Assembly: GCF_000382705.1 (NCBI RefSeq)
Contig: NZ_ARQE01000002.1
Span: 248,001 to 312,000 of the forward strand
DNA: 64,000 nucleotides
Origin: Aureimonas ureilytica DSM 18598 = NBRC 106430
GTDB lineage: Bacteria; Pseudomonadota; Alphaproteobacteria; Rhizobiales; Rhizobiaceae
Direction of reading: 5' to 3'
A model generated the notes under the pieces. That model did no database searches and had not been told where the DNA came from. It saw only the letters and a program-made list of their open reading frames with translations. Shown here piece by piece: positions 24,600 to 35,038 of the stretch. A program made the translations under genes and the position numbers. Within the stretch, counting starts at the first letter, position 1. Every line of letters begins with the position of its first letter.

Positions 24600-27026
24600 T
24601 CAGTGAGCGACGGCCGGGGAGCTCTCCTCCCCCGAATCGCGCACCGGCGTCCGGTCGTCGGTCTCGGCCCATTCGATCGCTTCCGGCTTCGCCGTCAGCG
24701 CATGGCCCAGGACCTCGTTCATGTTCGAGACCGGAATGATCTCGAGATTGTTCTTCACGTTATCGGGGATTTCCGCGAGATCCTTCGCGTTCTCCTCCGG
24801 GATCAGAACCGTCTTGATGCCACCGCGCAGCGCGGCCAGCAGCTTCTCCTTGAGGCCGCCGATCGGCAGAACACGGCCGCGCAGGGTCACCTCACCCGTC
24901 ATGGCGATGTCCCGGCGAACCGGAATGCCCGTCATGACCGAGACGATCGCCGTCGCCATCGCCGTGCCGGCCGAAGGACCATCCTTCGGGGTCGCCCCTT
25001 CGGGAACGTGGACGTGGATGTCGCGCTTGTCGAAGAGCGGCGGCTCGATGCCGAACTCGATCGCACGGCTGCGGACATAGGACGCCGCCGCCGAGATCGA
25101 TTCCTTCATGACGTCCTTCAGATTGCCCGTCACCGTCATCTTGCCCTTGCCGGGCATCATGACGCCTTCGATCGTCAGAAGTTCGCCGCCGACCTCCGTC
25201 CAGGCAAGACCCGTCACGACACCGACCTGATCCGTCAGTTCGGCCTCGCCGTAGCGATAGCGCGGCACGCCGAGATAGTCGGCCAGATTGGCCGCCGTCA
25301 CGTCCACCGACTTCACGTCGCCGCGCACGATCTGCGTCACCGCCTTGCGGGCGAGCTTCATCAGCTCGCGCTCATAGGAGCGCACGCCGGCTTCCCGCGT
25401 GTAGCGACGGGCAATCTCGCGCAGCGCGTCCTCGCCAACGGAGAACTCGCTGGCCTGGAGCGCATGGTCCTTGATGGCCTTGGGCAGAAGATGCCGCTTG
25501 GCGATCTCGACCTTCTCGTCCTCCGTGTAGCCAGCGATACGGATGATCTCCATACGATCCATCAGAGGACCGGGGATGTTCAGCGTATTGGCCGTCGTCA
25601 CGAACATGGTGGACGAGAGATCGTACTCGACCTCCAGATAATGGTCCATGAAGCTGGCGTTCTGCTCGGGATCGAGCACCTCCAGCATCGCCGAGGACGG
25701 ATCGCCCCGGAAGTCCTGACCCATCTTGTCGATCTCGTCGAGAAGGAAGAGCGGGTTGTTGCGCTTCGCCTTCTTGAGCGACTGGATCACCTTGCCCGGC
25801 ATGGAGCCGATATAAGTGCGCCGATGGCCGCGGATTTCCGCCTCGTCGCGCACGCCGCCAAGCGCCATGCGGACATATTCGCGACCCGTCGCCCGCGCGA
25901 TCGACTTGGCGAGCGAGGTCTTGCCAACGCCCGGAGGGCCGACGAGGCAGAGGATCGGCCCCTTGATCTTGGGCTGACGCGCCTGAACCGCCAGATATTC
26001 GACGATCCGCTCCTTCACCTTGTCGAGGCCGTAATGCTCCTCGTCGAGGATCTGCTCGGCCTGCTTGAGGTCGATGCGGACCTTGGAGGACTTGCCCCAG
26101 GGCAGACCCAGCAGCCAGTCGAGATAGTTGCGCACCACCGTCGCCTCGGCCGACATGGGGCTCATCTGCCGGAGCTTCTTCAGCTCGGCCGAGGCCTTTT
26201 CCTTGCCTTCCTTGGAGAGCTTGGTCTTCTTGATGCGCTCCTCGATCTCGGCGAGCTCGTCACGGCCTTCCTCGCCGTCGCCAAGCTCCTTCTGGATCGC
26301 CTTCATCTGCTCGTTCAGATAGTACTCGCGCTGCGTCTTCTCCATCTGGCGCTTGACGCGCGAGCGGATGCGCTTCTCGACCTGAAGAACGGAAATCTCC
26401 GCCTCCATGAAGCCGAGCGCGCGCTCCAGACGCTCGCGAACGCTGACGATCCCGAGCATCTCCTGCTTCTCGGGAATCTTGATCGCCAGATGCGAAGCGA
26501 CCGTATCGGCGAGCTTGGAGTAGTCGTCGATCTGCCCTGCGGTCCCAACGACTTCCGGCGAGATCTTCTTGTTGAGCTTGACGTAGTTCTCGAACTCCGA
26601 GATCACCGAGCGCGCGAGCGCCTCGATCTCGACCTGATCGTCCTCTTCCTCTTCGACGACATGGGCGTTGGCCTCATGCCATTCGGTGCGCTCGGTGAAT
26701 CCGGTGATCGCCGCGCGCGAAATGCCCTCGACCAGAACCTTCACCGTGCCGTCCGGCAGCTTCAGAAGCTGGAGGACGTTGGCGAGCGTTCCGAGGTCGT
26801 AGATCGCGTCGGGCGCCGGGTCCTCGTCGCCGGCATTCTTCTGGGTTGCAAGCAGGATCTGCTTGTCGGAACCCATGACCTCTTCCAACGCCTTGATCGA
26901 CTTCTCGCGGCCCACGAAGAGCGGCACGATCATATGCGGGAACACCACGATGTCGCGGAGGGGCAGAACCGGATAGGTCTGCGTCGGGAGAGACCCGAAG
27001 CCGCTGGCGGATGTCGAACTGGACAT
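24600..27026 (-). CDS. lon: ATP-dependent protease Lon (endopeptidase La)
   Basis: 808 aa. It has an N-terminal substrate-binding domain (from [15 protein letters not shown]), an AAA+ module with Walker [10 protein letters not shown] and Walker [10 protein letters not shown], and the C-terminal Ser-Lys protease with PKDGPSAG (catalytic Ser) and the catalytic Lys in GGLKEK. It degrades misfolded and regulatory proteins such as CcrM, DnaA and SciP in alphaproteobacteria. The start follows AAAGGA. A candidate heat-shock promoter lies about 90 bases upstream. Confidence 0.98.
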   Translation of the reverse strand: MSSSTSASGFGSLPTQTYPVLPLRDIVVFPHMIVPLFVGREKSIKALEEVMGSDKQILLATQKNAGDEDPAPDAIYDLGTLANVLQLLKLPDGTVKVLVEGISRAAITGFTERTEWHEANAHVVEEEEDDQVEIEALARSVISEFENYVKLNKKISPEVVGTAGQIDDYSKLADTVASHLAIKIPEKQEMLGIVSVRERLERALGFMEAEISVLQVEKRIRSRVKRQMEKTQREYYLNEQMKAIQKELGDGEEGRDELAEIEERIKKTKLSKEGKEKASAELKKLRQMSPMSAEATVVRNYLDWLLGLPWGKSSKVRIDLKQAEQILDEEHYGLDKVKERIVEYLAVQARQPKIKGPILCLVGPPGVGKTSLAKSIARATGREYVRMALGGVRDEAEIRGHRRTYIGSMPGKVIQSLKKAKRNNPLFLLDEIDKMGQDFRGDPSSAMLEVLDPEQNASFMDHYLEVEYDLSSTMFVTTANTLNIPGPLMDRMEIIRIAGYTEDEKVEIAKRHLLPKAIKDHALQASEFSVGEDALREIARRYTREAGVRSYERELMKLARKAVTQIVRGDVKSVDVTAANLADYLGVPRYRYGEAELTDQVGVVTGLAWTEVGGELLTIEGVMMPGKGKMTVTGNLKDVMKESISAAASYVRSRAIEFGIEPPLFDKRDIHVHVPEGATPKDGPSAGTAMATAIVSVMTGIPVRRDIAMTGEVTLRGRVLPIGGLKEKLLAALRGGIKTVLIPEENAKDLAEIPDNVKNNLEIIPVSNMNEVLGHALTAKPEAIEWAETDDRTPVRDSGEESSPAVAH

Positions 27027-27110
27027 GAAATTCCTTTCTGCGGCAGGGCCGCTGGAGGCCCTTGCACCTCGGCCCGATAGGCACCGAAGCGAAGGCCGTC
27101 ATCGAACTGC

Positions 27111-27140
27111 AATGTGGCGACTTGCCCGGCGCCATTCAAG
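27111..27140 (-). promoter_or_regulatory. possible sigma32-type promoter of lon
   Basis: On the minus strand CTTGAA (27135-27140) and CCACATT (27111-27117) are 17 bases apart, resembling the heat-shock consensus CTTGAA/CCCCATnT. The -35 is perfect and the -10 partial. It lies about 90 bases before the lon start, a sensible place for a heat-shock protease. Confidence 0.4.
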
Positions 27141-27201
27141 CGGTCGGCCCGTCGCGGCCTAGTGAACGAAGCGGCTGCGAAACGAGGACGAAACCATACA
27201 A

Positions 27202-27240
27202 AAGCAAAGGGCCCGCCCCGGCATGTACCGGCGCGGGCCC
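27202..27240 (-). terminator. intrinsic terminator of clpX
   Basis: A long hairpin on the minus strand (GGGCCCGCGCCGG ... CCGGGGCGGGCCC, 27209-27240) is followed by TTTGCTTTTG. It lies about 33 bases behind the clpX stop and separates clpX from lon. Confidence 0.85.
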
Positions 27241-27273
27241 TGGTCTCACCAAGCGTGCGAAGCGCGAAGGCGA

Positions 27274-28542
27274 TCAGGCACTCGCCGGTTCCTTCTCGTC
27301 CTTGCGGTCCGAGTAGATGTAGAGAGGACGCGCGTTGCCGTCGATCACCTCTTCGGAGATCACGACCTCGCGCACGCCTTCCAGCGTCGGCAGATCGAAC
27401 ATCGTGTCGAGCAGCATGGCTTCCATGATGGAGCGCAGGCCGCGAGCGCCGGTCTTGCGCTCGATCGCCTTGCGGGCGATCGCCTTCAGCGCGTCCTCGT
27501 GGAACGTCAGCTCGACATTCTCCATCTCGAACAGGCGCTGATACTGCTTCACGAGCGCGTTCTTCGGCTCGACCAGAATCTGCACGAGCGCGGGCTCGTC
27601 CAGGTCCTCGAGCGTCGCCAGAACTGGCAGACGGCCGACGAACTCGGGGATCAGACCGAACTTCAGGAGATCCTCGGGCTCGACACGGCGGAACAGCTCA
27701 CCCGTGCGGCGATCCTCGGGCGATTCGACATTCGCCGCGAAACCGATCGAGGTCTTGCGGCCGCGATCAGAGATGATCTTGTCGAGGCCGGCGAAGGCGC
27801 CGCCGCAGATGAAGAGGATGTTCGCCGTGTCCACCTGCAGGAACTCCTGCTGCGGATGCTTGCGGCCACCCTGCGGCGGAACGGACGCGACCGTCCCTTC
27901 CATGATCTTCAGAAGCGCCTGCTGGACGCCCTCGCCCGACACGTCGCGCGTGATGGACGGATTGTCCGACTTGCGGCTGATCTTGTCGATTTCGTCGATA
28001 TAGACGATGCCGCGCTGGGCGCGCTCGACATTGTAGTCGGCCGACTGAAGCAGCTTCAGGATGATGTTCTCGACGTCCTCGCCGACGTAACCGGCTTCGG
28101 TCAGCGTCGTGGCGTCGGCCATCGTGAAGGGTACGTCGAGAATGCGCGCCAGCGTCTGAGCGAGCAGCGTCTTGCCGCAGCCCGTCGGGCCCATCAGGAG
28201 GATGTTGGACTTCGCCAGCTCGACATCGTTGTTCTTCTGCGCGTGCGCCAACCGCTTGTAGTGGTTGTGCACCGCGACGGAGAGCACCTTCTTGGCGAAG
28301 GACTGGCCGATCACGTAGTCGTCGAGAACCGCAATGATCTCCTGCGGGGTGGGCACGCCCTCCCGCGACTTCACCATCGAGGACTTGTTCTCCTCGCGGA
28401 TGATGTCCATGCACAGCTCGACGCACTCGTCGCAGATGAAGACCGTGGGCCCGGCGATCAGCTTGCGGACTTCGTGCTGGCTCTTTCCGCAGAAAGAGCA
28501 ATAGAGCGTGTTCTTGCTATCGCCGCCGCTCACTTTGCTCAT
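27274..28542 (-). CDS. clpX: ATP-dependent Clp protease ATP-binding subunit ClpX
   Basis: 422 aa AAA+ unfoldase that feeds substrates to ClpP. The zinc-binding dimerisation domain has C15, C18, C37 and C40 (CSFC...CDEC). Walker A is [12 protein letters not shown] and Walker B is [10 protein letters not shown]. The [19 protein letters not shown] region and a pore-loop motif complete the domain. GGAAGGAAG precedes the ATG. It lies 245 bases behind clpP and has its own terminator. Confidence 0.98.
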   Translation of the reverse strand: MSKVSGGDSKNTLYCSFCGKSQHEVRKLIAGPTVFICDECVELCMDIIREENKSSMVKSREGVPTPQEIIAVLDDYVIGQSFAKKVLSVAVHNHYKRLAHAQKNNDVELAKSNILLMGPTGCGKTLLAQTLARILDVPFTMADATTLTEAGYVGEDVENIILKLLQSADYNVERAQRGIVYIDEIDKISRKSDNPSITRDVSGEGVQQALLKIMEGTVASVPPQGGRKHPQQEFLQVDTANILFICGGAFAGLDKIISDRGRKTSIGFAANVESPEDRRTGELFRRVEPEDLLKFGLIPEFVGRLPVLATLEDLDEPALVQILVEPKNALVKQYQRLFEMENVELTFHEDALKAIARKAIERKTGARGLRSIMEAMLLDTMFDLPTLEGVREVVISEEVIDGNARPLYIYSDRKDEKEPASA

Positions 28543-28726
28543 CGTTCTTCCTTCCGTTCCGCACCTCGGACTGGGAGATCCGGAGATGGGTCGTCAGACC
28601 CTTTGTTCGTCATCCTATGCCGCAACGCTCTTAAAGCAATCGTTCAAGCCGACCGACAGAAGGTTTCGTCGCAGATCCGTCATCACAGGGTAGCCGGATC
28701 ATCCTTGATCGACGCTTAACAGCAAC

Positions 28727-28759
28727 GCCGGCTTCCACCTTCCCAAGGTAGAAACCGGC
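28727..28759 (-). terminator. probable transcription end hairpin behind clpP
   Basis: An inverted repeat with 15-base arms (GCCGGTTTCTACCTT / AAGGTGGAAGCCGGC on the minus strand, two G-U pairs, loop GGG) lies about 28 bases behind the clpP stop. There is no clear T-run after it, so it may be a Rho-assisted end or an mRNA-stabilising hairpin. Confidence 0.4.
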
Positions 28760-28787
28760 GGTGGCAACATCAAGATCGTTGCGACGA

Positions 28788-29420
28788 TCAGTTCGCGGTG
28801 TTGGTTTCCAGCGCTTCGCGCGAGGAATAGACCTTGTCGATCAGACCGAACTCGCGCGCTTCATCGGCCGTCATGAAATGGTCACGGTCGAGCGTGCGCT
28901 CGATCGTTTCGTAGTCTTGGCCGGTGTGCTCGACATAGACCTCGTTCAGGCGACGCTTCAGCTTGATGATGTCCATCGCGTGGCGCTCGATATCCGAGGC
29001 CTGACCCGAGAAGCCGCCCGAGGGCTGGTGAACCATGATGCGCGCGTTGGGCGTGGCGAAGCGCATGTCCTTGTGGCCGGCGCACAGAAGAAGCGAGCCC
29101 ATGGAGGCGGCCTGCCCGATGCAGAGCGTCGAAACGGCCGGCTTGATGAACTGCATCGTGTCGTAGATCGCCATGCCGCTCGTCACCACGCCGCCCGGCG
29201 AGTTGATGTAGAGCGAGATTTCCTTCTTCGGGTTCTCGGCCTCGAGGAAGAGAAGCTGGGCGCAGACCAGCGTGGCCATCGAATCCTCGATCGGCCCGGT
29301 GATGAAGATCACGCGCTCCTTCAGAAGACGCGAGAAGATGTCGTAGGCACGCTCGCCGCGGTTGGTCTGCTCCACCACCATGGGCACGAGGTTCATCGCG
29401 GTTTCGAGAGGATGCTTCAT
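28788..29420 (-). CDS. clpP: ATP-dependent Clp protease proteolytic subunit ClpP
   Basis: 210 aa serine protease that forms a 14-mer barrel. The nucleophile S106 is in [10 protein letters not shown], the histidine H131 in IMVHQPSGG, and an Asp follows in RTLDRDHFM. The start [19 protein letters not shown] fits the family; an open upstream extension does not. A sequence matching the alphaproteobacterial heat-shock -10 element lies about 80 bases before the start. Order tig-clpP-clpX-lon-hupB is the usual one. Confidence 0.97.
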   Translation of the reverse strand: MKHPLETAMNLVPMVVEQTNRGERAYDIFSRLLKERVIFITGPIEDSMATLVCAQLLFLEAENPKKEISLYINSPGGVVTSGMAIYDTMQFIKPAVSTLCIGQAASMGSLLLCAGHKDMRFATPNARIMVHQPSGGFSGQASDIERHAMDIIKLKRRLNEVYVEHTGQDYETIERTLDRDHFMTADEAREFGLIDKVYSSREALETNTAN

Positions 29421-29496
29421 GTGAGGGAACGTCCGTTGATGGAGGGATCGTTGGAACCGCCGCGATGCGTCGAATCGGGCACGCGTCCGTCTGGTC

Positions 29497-29529
29497 CCTA
29501 GATAGGGCTTGACCGGCCGCCTGTGCAAC
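29497..29529 (-). promoter_or_regulatory. sigma32-type heat-shock promoter of clpP
   Basis: On the minus strand CCTATCTAGG (29497-29506) fits the alphaproteobacterial RpoH -10 pattern CYTATnTnnG at every fixed position. GTTGCA (29524-29529) is 17 bases upstream and matches four of six bases of CTTGAA. The distance to the clpP start is about 77 bases. Confidence 0.5.
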
Positions 29530-29558
29530 CATGCCCATGGAAGGCGTTACCAGCGGCT

Positions 29559-29596
29559 AAAAACAGGAAGAGCCGGCACAACGGCCGGCCCTTCCC
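29559..29596 (-). terminator. intrinsic terminator of tig
   Basis: Minus-strand hairpin GGAAGGGCCGGC-CGTTGT-GCCGGCTCTTCC followed by TGTTTTTAG. It lies about 20 bases behind the tig stop and just upstream of the clpP promoter. Confidence 0.9.
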
Positions 29597-29616
29597 GAAT
29601 GCGGAAGATGGGAGGA

Positions 29617-30972
29617 TCAGGCGGCGGCCGCCTCGTCCTCGTCTTCCTTCATCAGCTCTTCCTTGGACACGGTCTTGTCGGTGACGTCGACCGTGGCGAG
29701 GAGGTGATCGACGACCTTCTCCTCGAAGATCGGGGCGCGCAGGCTCTGAACCGCTTCCGGCGTGTTGCGGAAGTAGTCGTAGACCTGCTGCTCCTGGCCC
29801 GGATACTGGCGGACCTGATCGATCACGGCGCGCTGCAGCTCCTCGTCGGAGACCGTCACGCCGGCCTTCTCGCCGATCTCGGAGAGGACGAGGCCCAGAC
29901 GGACGCGGCGCTCGGCGAGCTTCTTGTACTCCTCGCGCGCCTTCTCTTCCGTCGTGTCTTCGTCCTCGAAGCTCTTGCCGCTCTGCTCGAGTTCGCGCGT
30001 CACCTGCTGCCAGATGTTGTTGAACTCGGCCTCGACCAGCTTGGAGGGCAGCTCGAACGCGTAGTCCGCGTCGAGCGCGTCGAGAAGCTGACGCTTCACC
30101 TTCTGGCGGGTCGCCTGGCCGTACTGGCTCTCGATCTGGCCGCGCACGATCTCGCGCAGGCGATCGATCGACTCGAGACCGAGCTTCTTGGCGAGCTCGT
30201 CGTTGAGTTCCATCTCGTCCGGCTTGGCGACGGCCTTCACCGTCACTTCGAACACGGCCGCCTTGCCGGCGAGGTGCGAGGCACCGTAATCCTCGGGGAA
30301 GGACAGCTCGACATTCTTCGTGTCGCCGGCCGACAGGCCGACCAGCTGGTCCTCGAAGCCGGGGATGAACTGGCCCGAGCCGAGCACGAGGTTCGAATCG
30401 GTCGCCGTGCCGCCCTGGAAGGCCTCGCCGTCGACCTTGCCGACGAAGTCCATCGTGACGCGGTCGCCGGTCTCGGCGGCGCCGTCCTTCGGCTGGAAGG
30501 TGCGCGCGCTCTCGGCGATGCGCTTCACCTGCTCTTCGACTTCCTCGTCGGCGATCTCGACGACCGGGCGCTCGATCTTGATCGCATCGGTGCCCTTCAG
30601 ATCGAAGGACGGCAGCGTCTCGTAGGAGACCGTGAAGCGGAAGTCGCCTTCGCCGCGCAGAACCTTCTCCGCCTCGGCCTCGTCCTCGGTCATCTGAATT
30701 TCGGGACGCATGGCCGAACGCTCGTTGCGCTCCGCGATCACGGTGCGCGGCGTCTCGTTGATGATCTGGTTCACGATTTCGGCCATCACCGAGCGACCAT
30801 ACGTCTTGCGCATATGGGTCATCGGGATCTTGCCGGGCCGGAAGCCCTTGATCTTCACCTGATCCTTGATTTCGAAGAGGCGGGTCTGCAGCCGTGCCTC
30901 AAGGTCCGACGCCGGCACGACGATCTCGATCTCGCGCGACAGGCCTTCGGCCTTGGTTTCCTTAACCTGCAT
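29617..30972 (-). CDS. tig: trigger factor (ribosome-associated chaperone, PPIase)
   Basis: 451 aa. It has an N-terminal ribosome-binding domain with the signature GFRPGKIP, a central FKBP-type peptidyl-prolyl isomerase domain ([15 protein letters not shown] to FEVTVKAV) and a helical C-terminal chaperone domain. The tail is acidic and Ala-rich ([10 protein letters not shown]), as usual. Two Met codons are adjacent; the second (30972) has the better distance to AAAGGG. The frame is open into the tRNA-Leu gene upstream, but that part is clearly not coding. Confidence 0.97.
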   Translation of the reverse strand: MQVKETKAEGLSREIEIVVPASDLEARLQTRLFEIKDQVKIKGFRPGKIPMTHMRKTYGRSVMAEIVNQIINETPRTVIAERNERSAMRPEIQMTEDEAEAEKVLRGEGDFRFTVSYETLPSFDLKGTDAIKIERPVVEIADEEVEEQVKRIAESARTFQPKDGAAETGDRVTMDFVGKVDGEAFQGGTATDSNLVLGSGQFIPGFEDQLVGLSAGDTKNVELSFPEDYGASHLAGKAAVFEVTVKAVAKPDEMELNDELAKKLGLESIDRLREIVRGQIESQYGQATRQKVKRQLLDALDADYAFELPSKLVEAEFNNIWQQVTRELEQSGKSFEDEDTTEEKAREEYKKLAERRVRLGLVLSEIGEKAGVTVSDEELQRAVIDQVRQYPGQEQQVYDYFRNTPEAVQSLRAPIFEEKVVDHLLATVDVTDKTVSKEELMKEDEDEAAAA

Positions 30973-31049
30973 CATTAACCCTTTATGGTCTGCGACGGCG
31001 GCCCGGGTCCGTCGTCGCGCGTCAATCTCGTTTGTCCGGATCAGACGTG

Positions 31050-31133
31050 TGGTGCGGGTGGAGGGACTCGAACCCCCACGCTTTTGGCGCCAGAACCTAA
31101 ATCTGGTGCGTCTACCAATTTCGCCACACCCGC
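31050..31133 (-). tRNA. tRNA-Leu(TAG)
   Basis: 84 nt with encoded CCA and a class II variable arm (GCGCCAAAAGCGT). The acceptor GCGGGTG pairs with CACCCGC, and the anticodon stem CCAGA/TCTGG encloses TTTAGGT, anticodon TAG. It is placed 77 bases before tig. Confidence 0.96.
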
Positions 31134-31170
31134 CCGTCGCCGCCAACCTGCCGGTTGCACGACGCGCGCC

Positions 31171-31198
31171 TCTATATCATCGGCGTTCGCCGCGTCAA
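31171..31198 (-). promoter_or_regulatory. sigma70-type promoter of tRNA-Leu
   Basis: On the minus strand TTGACG (31193-31198) and TATAGA (31171-31176) are 16 bases apart. Each matches five of six consensus bases. Transcription would begin about 30 bases before the mature tRNA-Leu 5' end. Confidence 0.6.
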
Positions 31199-31447
31199 AG
31201 TTTAAAACATCTTTGCGACAGGCCGTCACCCAGACCGGAGAAACCGCAGCGAAGGACCGGGCGAACGCCCAGAAATCGCCACAGACGTTTAAATCGGTTC
31301 ATGTTGCGATGCACAAGCCGCATGGCAGGTCTGCGGCTGGCGTCCTACCCGGTTCGTTCCTGCTCTCGTATATCCGTCTCAACGAAGCGAACGGAAAACA
31401 CGGACATCGCTTCAATCGATTAGATCAGAGATCGAAGGCCTAGCGCG

Positions 31448-31591
31448 ATGAACATCCTCCGCTCCTACTCCTCCTGGCGCCGCTACCGCGAGACCTGCAG
31501 CGAGCTGAACCGCCTCTCGCATCGCGAGCTGAGCGATCTCGGAATCGCGCGCAACGAAATCCCGGCGATCGCCCGCAAGGCCGTTCGCTAA
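31448..31591 (+). CDS. DUF1127-family small protein
   Basis: 47 aa peptide MNILRSYSSWRRYRETCSE... with the DUF1127 core ELNRLSHRELSDLGIARNEI, basic and arginine-rich. DUF1127 peptides in alphaproteobacteria bind RNA or modulate phosphate and carbon metabolism and sRNA turnover. This one stands alone with its own terminator 85 bases downstream. It is short enough to be missed by length cut-offs, but the family match is clear. Confidence 0.9.
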   Translation: MNILRSYSSWRRYRETCSELNRLSHRELSDLGIARNEIPAIARKAVR

Positions 31592-31675
31592 GCCCCTCCT
31601 TCGCAGGACTTCCTCCTCCCACGGTCCCGCGAATTGCAAGCCTGCAACCTCCTCCCAAACGCAGGCTTCCAAGCG

Positions 31676-31708
31676 ACACCCGCCGGTCCTCCCCCGGCGG
31701 GTGTTTTT
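31676..31708 (+). terminator. intrinsic terminator of the DUF1127 gene
   Basis: A perfect 11-bp stem ACACCCGCCGG/CCGGCGGGTGT with loop TCCTCCC is followed by TTTTCG. It ends the small transcript before trmFO. Confidence 0.9.
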
Positions 31709-31798
31709 CGTTTCGAGGCTCAGGCGCCAGTGCCCTGCGCGTTCGGACAAGGTCCGAAAGCCGTTCCGATTTTTCGCCGAATGCGGTAAATCGGCCTC

Positions 31799-33217
31799 AT
31801 GACCCAAAAACACCCCCTTCACATCGTCGGCGGCGGCCTCGCCGGCTCCGAGGCGGCCTGGCAGATCGCCGAAGCCGGCCATCCCGTCGTCTTGCACGAG
31901 ATGCGTGGCGTTCGGGAAACCGACGCGCACAAGACCGACTCCCTTGCCGAACTGGTCTGCTCGAACTCCTTCCGCTCTGACGACGCGACCACCAATGCGG
32001 TCGGCGTGCTCCATGCCGAGATGCGGCTGGCGGGCTCGCTCGTCATGCGCTGTGCCGATCAGCATCAGGTGCCCGCAGGCGGCGCGCTGGCGGTGGACCG
32101 CGACGGCTTCGCCGAAGCGGTGACGAAGGCGCTTGCCGCCCACCCGCTCGTGGAAATCCGCCGCGAGGAAATCGACGGCCTGCCTCCCGAGGAATGGGGT
32201 CCGACGATCGTTGCGACCGGACCGCTGACCGCCCCGGCGCTCGCCGAGGCGATCCGCCAGGAGACCGGGGCGGACGCCCTCGCCTTTTTCGACGCGATCG
32301 CGCCGATCGTCCATTTCGACACGATCGACATGACGAAGGCGTGGTTCCAGTCGCGCTACGACAAGGTCGGGCCTGGCGGCACGGGCAAGGACTATGTGAA
32401 CTGCCCGCTCGACCGCGAGCAGTACGAGCGCTTCGTCGCCGAACTGATGGCCGGCGCCAAGACCGAGTTCAAGGAATGGGAAGGCACGCCCTATTTCGAT
32501 GGCTGCCTGCCGATCGAGGTCATGGCCGAGCGCGGCGTGGAAACGCTGCGGCACGGGCCGATGAAGCCGATGGGTCTCACCAACGCGCACCAGCCGGACA
32601 TCAAGGCCTATGCCGTCGTCCAGCTGCGGCAGGACAATGCGCTCGGCACGCTCTACAACATGGTCGGTTTCCAGACGAAGCTGAAATATGCCGATCAGGT
32701 CCGCATCTTCCGCACGATCCCCGGCCTGGAAACGGCCGAGTTCGCGCGGCTCGGCGGCTTGCATCGCAACACCTATCTGAACTCGCCGACGCTGCTGGAC
32801 GGCACGCTCCGCCTCAAGAGCCTGCCGCGCCTGCGCTTCGCCGGGCAGATCACCGGCTGCGAAGGCTATGTCGAGTCCGCCTCGATCGGCCTTCTGGCCG
32901 GGCGCTTCGCCGCTGCCGAAGCGCGGGGCGAGACGCTCGCTCCGCCCCCTGCGACGACCGCGATGGGCGCGCTTCTCGGGCACATCACGGGCGGCCATCT
33001 TGTGACCGACGAGGAACCGGGCAAGCGCTCGTTCCAGCCGATGAACGTCAATTTCGGCCTTTTCCCGCCGATCACCGTTCCGCGCGAGGAAGGCAAGCGG
33101 CTGCGCGGCAAGGAAAAGACCATCGCGAAGAAGATGGCGCTCTCGGCGCGGGCTCTGGCCGATTTCGCCGGATGGCTCGGCGAGCCGGTGGCCCCGGTGC
33201 GCGCCGCGGCCGAGTAA
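31799..33217 (+). CDS. trmFO: methylenetetrahydrofolate-tRNA-(uracil-5-)-methyltransferase
   Basis: 472 aa flavoenzyme that makes m5U54 in the T-loop of tRNA using methylene-THF and FADH2. The N-terminal FAD motif is [15 protein letters not shown]. The signatures [36 protein letters not shown] and [17 protein letters not shown] are all present. It is full length with a normal start. It is monocistronic and convergent with the DUF4153 gene. Confidence 0.97.
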   Translation: MTQKHPLHIVGGGLAGSEAAWQIAEAGHPVVLHEMRGVRETDAHKTDSLAELVCSNSFRSDDATTNAVGVLHAEMRLAGSLVMRCADQHQVPAGGALAVDRDGFAEAVTKALAAHPLVEIRREEIDGLPPEEWGPTIVATGPLTAPALAEAIRQETGADALAFFDAIAPIVHFDTIDMTKAWFQSRYDKVGPGGTGKDYVNCPLDREQYERFVAELMAGAKTEFKEWEGTPYFDGCLPIEVMAERGVETLRHGPMKPMGLTNAHQPDIKAYAVVQLRQDNALGTLYNMVGFQTKLKYADQVRIFRTIPGLETAEFARLGGLHRNTYLNSPTLLDGTLRLKSLPRLRFAGQITGCEGYVESASIGLLAGRFAAAEARGETLAPPPATTAMGALLGHITGGHLVTDEEPGKRSFQPMNVNFGLFPPITVPREEGKRLRGKEKTIAKKMALSARALADFAGWLGEPVAPVRAAAE

Positions 33218-33224
33218 CGGGTCG

Positions 33225-33252
33225 GGCGGCGCGTCCTTTTCGGCGCGCCGCC
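33225..33252 (+). terminator. terminator of trmFO
   Basis: Hairpin GGCGGCGCG-tccttttcgg-CGCGCCGCC followed by TCTTTCC, eight bases behind the trmFO stop and between two convergent genes. Confidence 0.65.
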
Positions 33253-33263
33253 TCTTTCCGACG

Positions 33264-35012
33264 TCAATTCGCCCTTGCGCCTGCCTGCCATTCGGCGGAC
33301 CGCAGGAACGCCGCGCCCGACAGGGCGAGGAGCGAGCCGGTGTCCGTCCGGAACGTCGCCTGCCGGACCCAGAGCAGGACATGCCGCCCCCGCTCCGTGA
33401 GGGCGTCCCACAGCACCGGCTCGCTGGCGGTTTCGCCGATCTCCGTGAGATGCGCGGTCAGGCCGCCGAGATCCATGCGGTCGGCTTGCGCGTCGAACTG
33501 GATCGCGAGCCAATTCGTGCCGGGTTGGAGCGTCAGCGCGAGGCGGCCATTCGTAGGCCCGGCTTGATTGACCTGAACCTCCAGCGCCGCGAGATCGTAG
33601 CCCTGTGAGGACACGACCTGCGAGGGCGAGGCCGTGAAGGTCCGCGTGTCCGGCACAGCCGGCGAAACCTCGTCGAGACCAAGGCGCGTCGCAATTTGGG
33701 ACACCGACAGGCTCCCCTCAGACTCCGTCGATAGGCCGGCCATATCGGGCGGCAGAAGCGAACGGATCTCGTCCAGCGAACCGACATCCTCGAGTTGCCA
33801 AAGCCGCTCGCGCAGGCGCGCGCGTTGCTCCGGCTCGGCCGGTCGCCAGTCTCCCGGTTCGAGGCTCTCGAAAAAGCTCAGCTGGCTTCGGGTGACGCTC
33901 CCCACGACACCCCAGGGGCCGACGCTCGACAGAGCGAAGAGCACGGCCGGAACACCCACCATCCAGCGGATATCGCCGCGCGCCCCGGGGACGACCTGCA
34001 GCAGGACGATCAGCCCTAGCGCGAGCGTCGAAATCAGCGCGTAATAGTCCCACGGCGTCAGCCCGAGCGCTCCGATCGCCCGCCAGTGCGCGAGAGCAAG
34101 GGCGATCACCGGCAGCGCCAGGAGACCGGCCCAGACGTGGCGGAACAAGCGTGATGGGCGCGGCCCGTCCTGCAAAAACGGGTCGGCACCGACCCGAAGG
34201 ATCAAGGCCAGCGTGCAGAAAATGCCGAGGCTCCAGAGCGCGTCCGCCCCCGCAAGAGCGCCGAGAGTGGGACCGCCCTCCAGAAGAAGGCGCGCGAGAT
34301 AGAGATGGAGGACGAGCGCCGACAGCCAGACGAGCGGCGCCAGAACCCAGTCGAACAGGGGACGAATGGTTCGCGCCAACCTGTCTTCCGCCACCGCCTC
34401 ACGCGTCACATCGGCCACAGGCGGTATCCGCCCGAGCGCGACGAGCGGCGAGACGAGCGTGAGCCCGGTCACGAGCACATAGGCGTCGGCTTGGCGAAAC
34501 AGCGAGATGTCGAGAAGCGTCCGCGCCATCTCCACGACCGCATAGAGCCCGATCAGGAAAACGAGCGTCGAAGCGAAGGCGACGACGAGGCCGACGAGCG
34601 TCCAGAGCCCGAACGACCAGAAGGCCGTAGCTTGGCCGCGCCTCAGGAACGGCGCCAGAGGAATGGCGAGAATCACCGCAAAGGAGAGGCCCGAGACGCG
34701 GTAGGCGAAGGGATGCGCGAACCAAACCACGAGCCCCGCGAGAATCGCGGCGCCGAGCGACAGGGCGACCCGTCTCGAAGCCCTGCTCCCATGAGATTCC
34801 GCCCAGAGCGAAATCGCGAGCGCCGCAAGAGAGCCAAGTGAAAGAGCGGCGAAGACCCGCGCGAGATCGTCCCCGTCCCAGACTTCGGCGACGGTAAGAT
34901 TGGACAGGAGCGCGAAAACGAGAATCAGAACGGTCGGGACGGGAAACCGCGAGAAGCCGGCCAGCGCGTCGCGGGCGAGACCTCTGGCGAATGCCGAAAC
35001 GCGACTCAACAT
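33264..35012 (-). CDS. DUF4153-family integral membrane protein
   Basis: 582 aa. Residues 20-400 carry about ten hydrophobic helices. The last 180 residues are soluble and include an acidic, helical segment (QRARLRERLWQLEDVGSLDEIRS region) and a beta-rich end. The arrangement matches DUF4153 proteins, whose function is unknown. The frame is open back into the upstream gene, but ATG 35012 (MLSRVSAFARGLARDALAG) lies 26 bases after that gene's stop and has AGACGGG upstream. It is the last gene of the yajC-secDF operon; its link to complex I assembly or secretion is not established. Confidence 0.8.
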   Translation of the reverse strand: MLSRVSAFARGLARDALAGFSRFPVPTVLILVFALLSNLTVAEVWDGDDLARVFAALSLGSLAALAISLWAESHGSRASRRVALSLGAAILAGLVVWFAHPFAYRVSGLSFAVILAIPLAPFLRRGQATAFWSFGLWTLVGLVVAFASTLVFLIGLYAVVEMARTLLDISLFRQADAYVLVTGLTLVSPLVALGRIPPVADVTREAVAEDRLARTIRPLFDWVLAPLVWLSALVLHLYLARLLLEGGPTLGALAGADALWSLGIFCTLALILRVGADPFLQDGPRPSRLFRHVWAGLLALPVIALALAHWRAIGALGLTPWDYYALISTLALGLIVLLQVVPGARGDIRWMVGVPAVLFALSSVGPWGVVGSVTRSQLSFFESLEPGDWRPAEPEQRARLRERLWQLEDVGSLDEIRSLLPPDMAGLSTESEGSLSVSQIATRLGLDEVSPAVPDTRTFTASPSQVVSSQGYDLAALEVQVNQAGPTNGRLALTLQPGTNWLAIQFDAQADRMDLGGLTAHLTEIGETASEPVLWDALTERGRHVLLWVRQATFRTDTGSLLALSGAAFLRSAEWQAGARAN

Positions 35013-35038
35013 TCCCGTCTCATGCTCCGCTTCGGACG

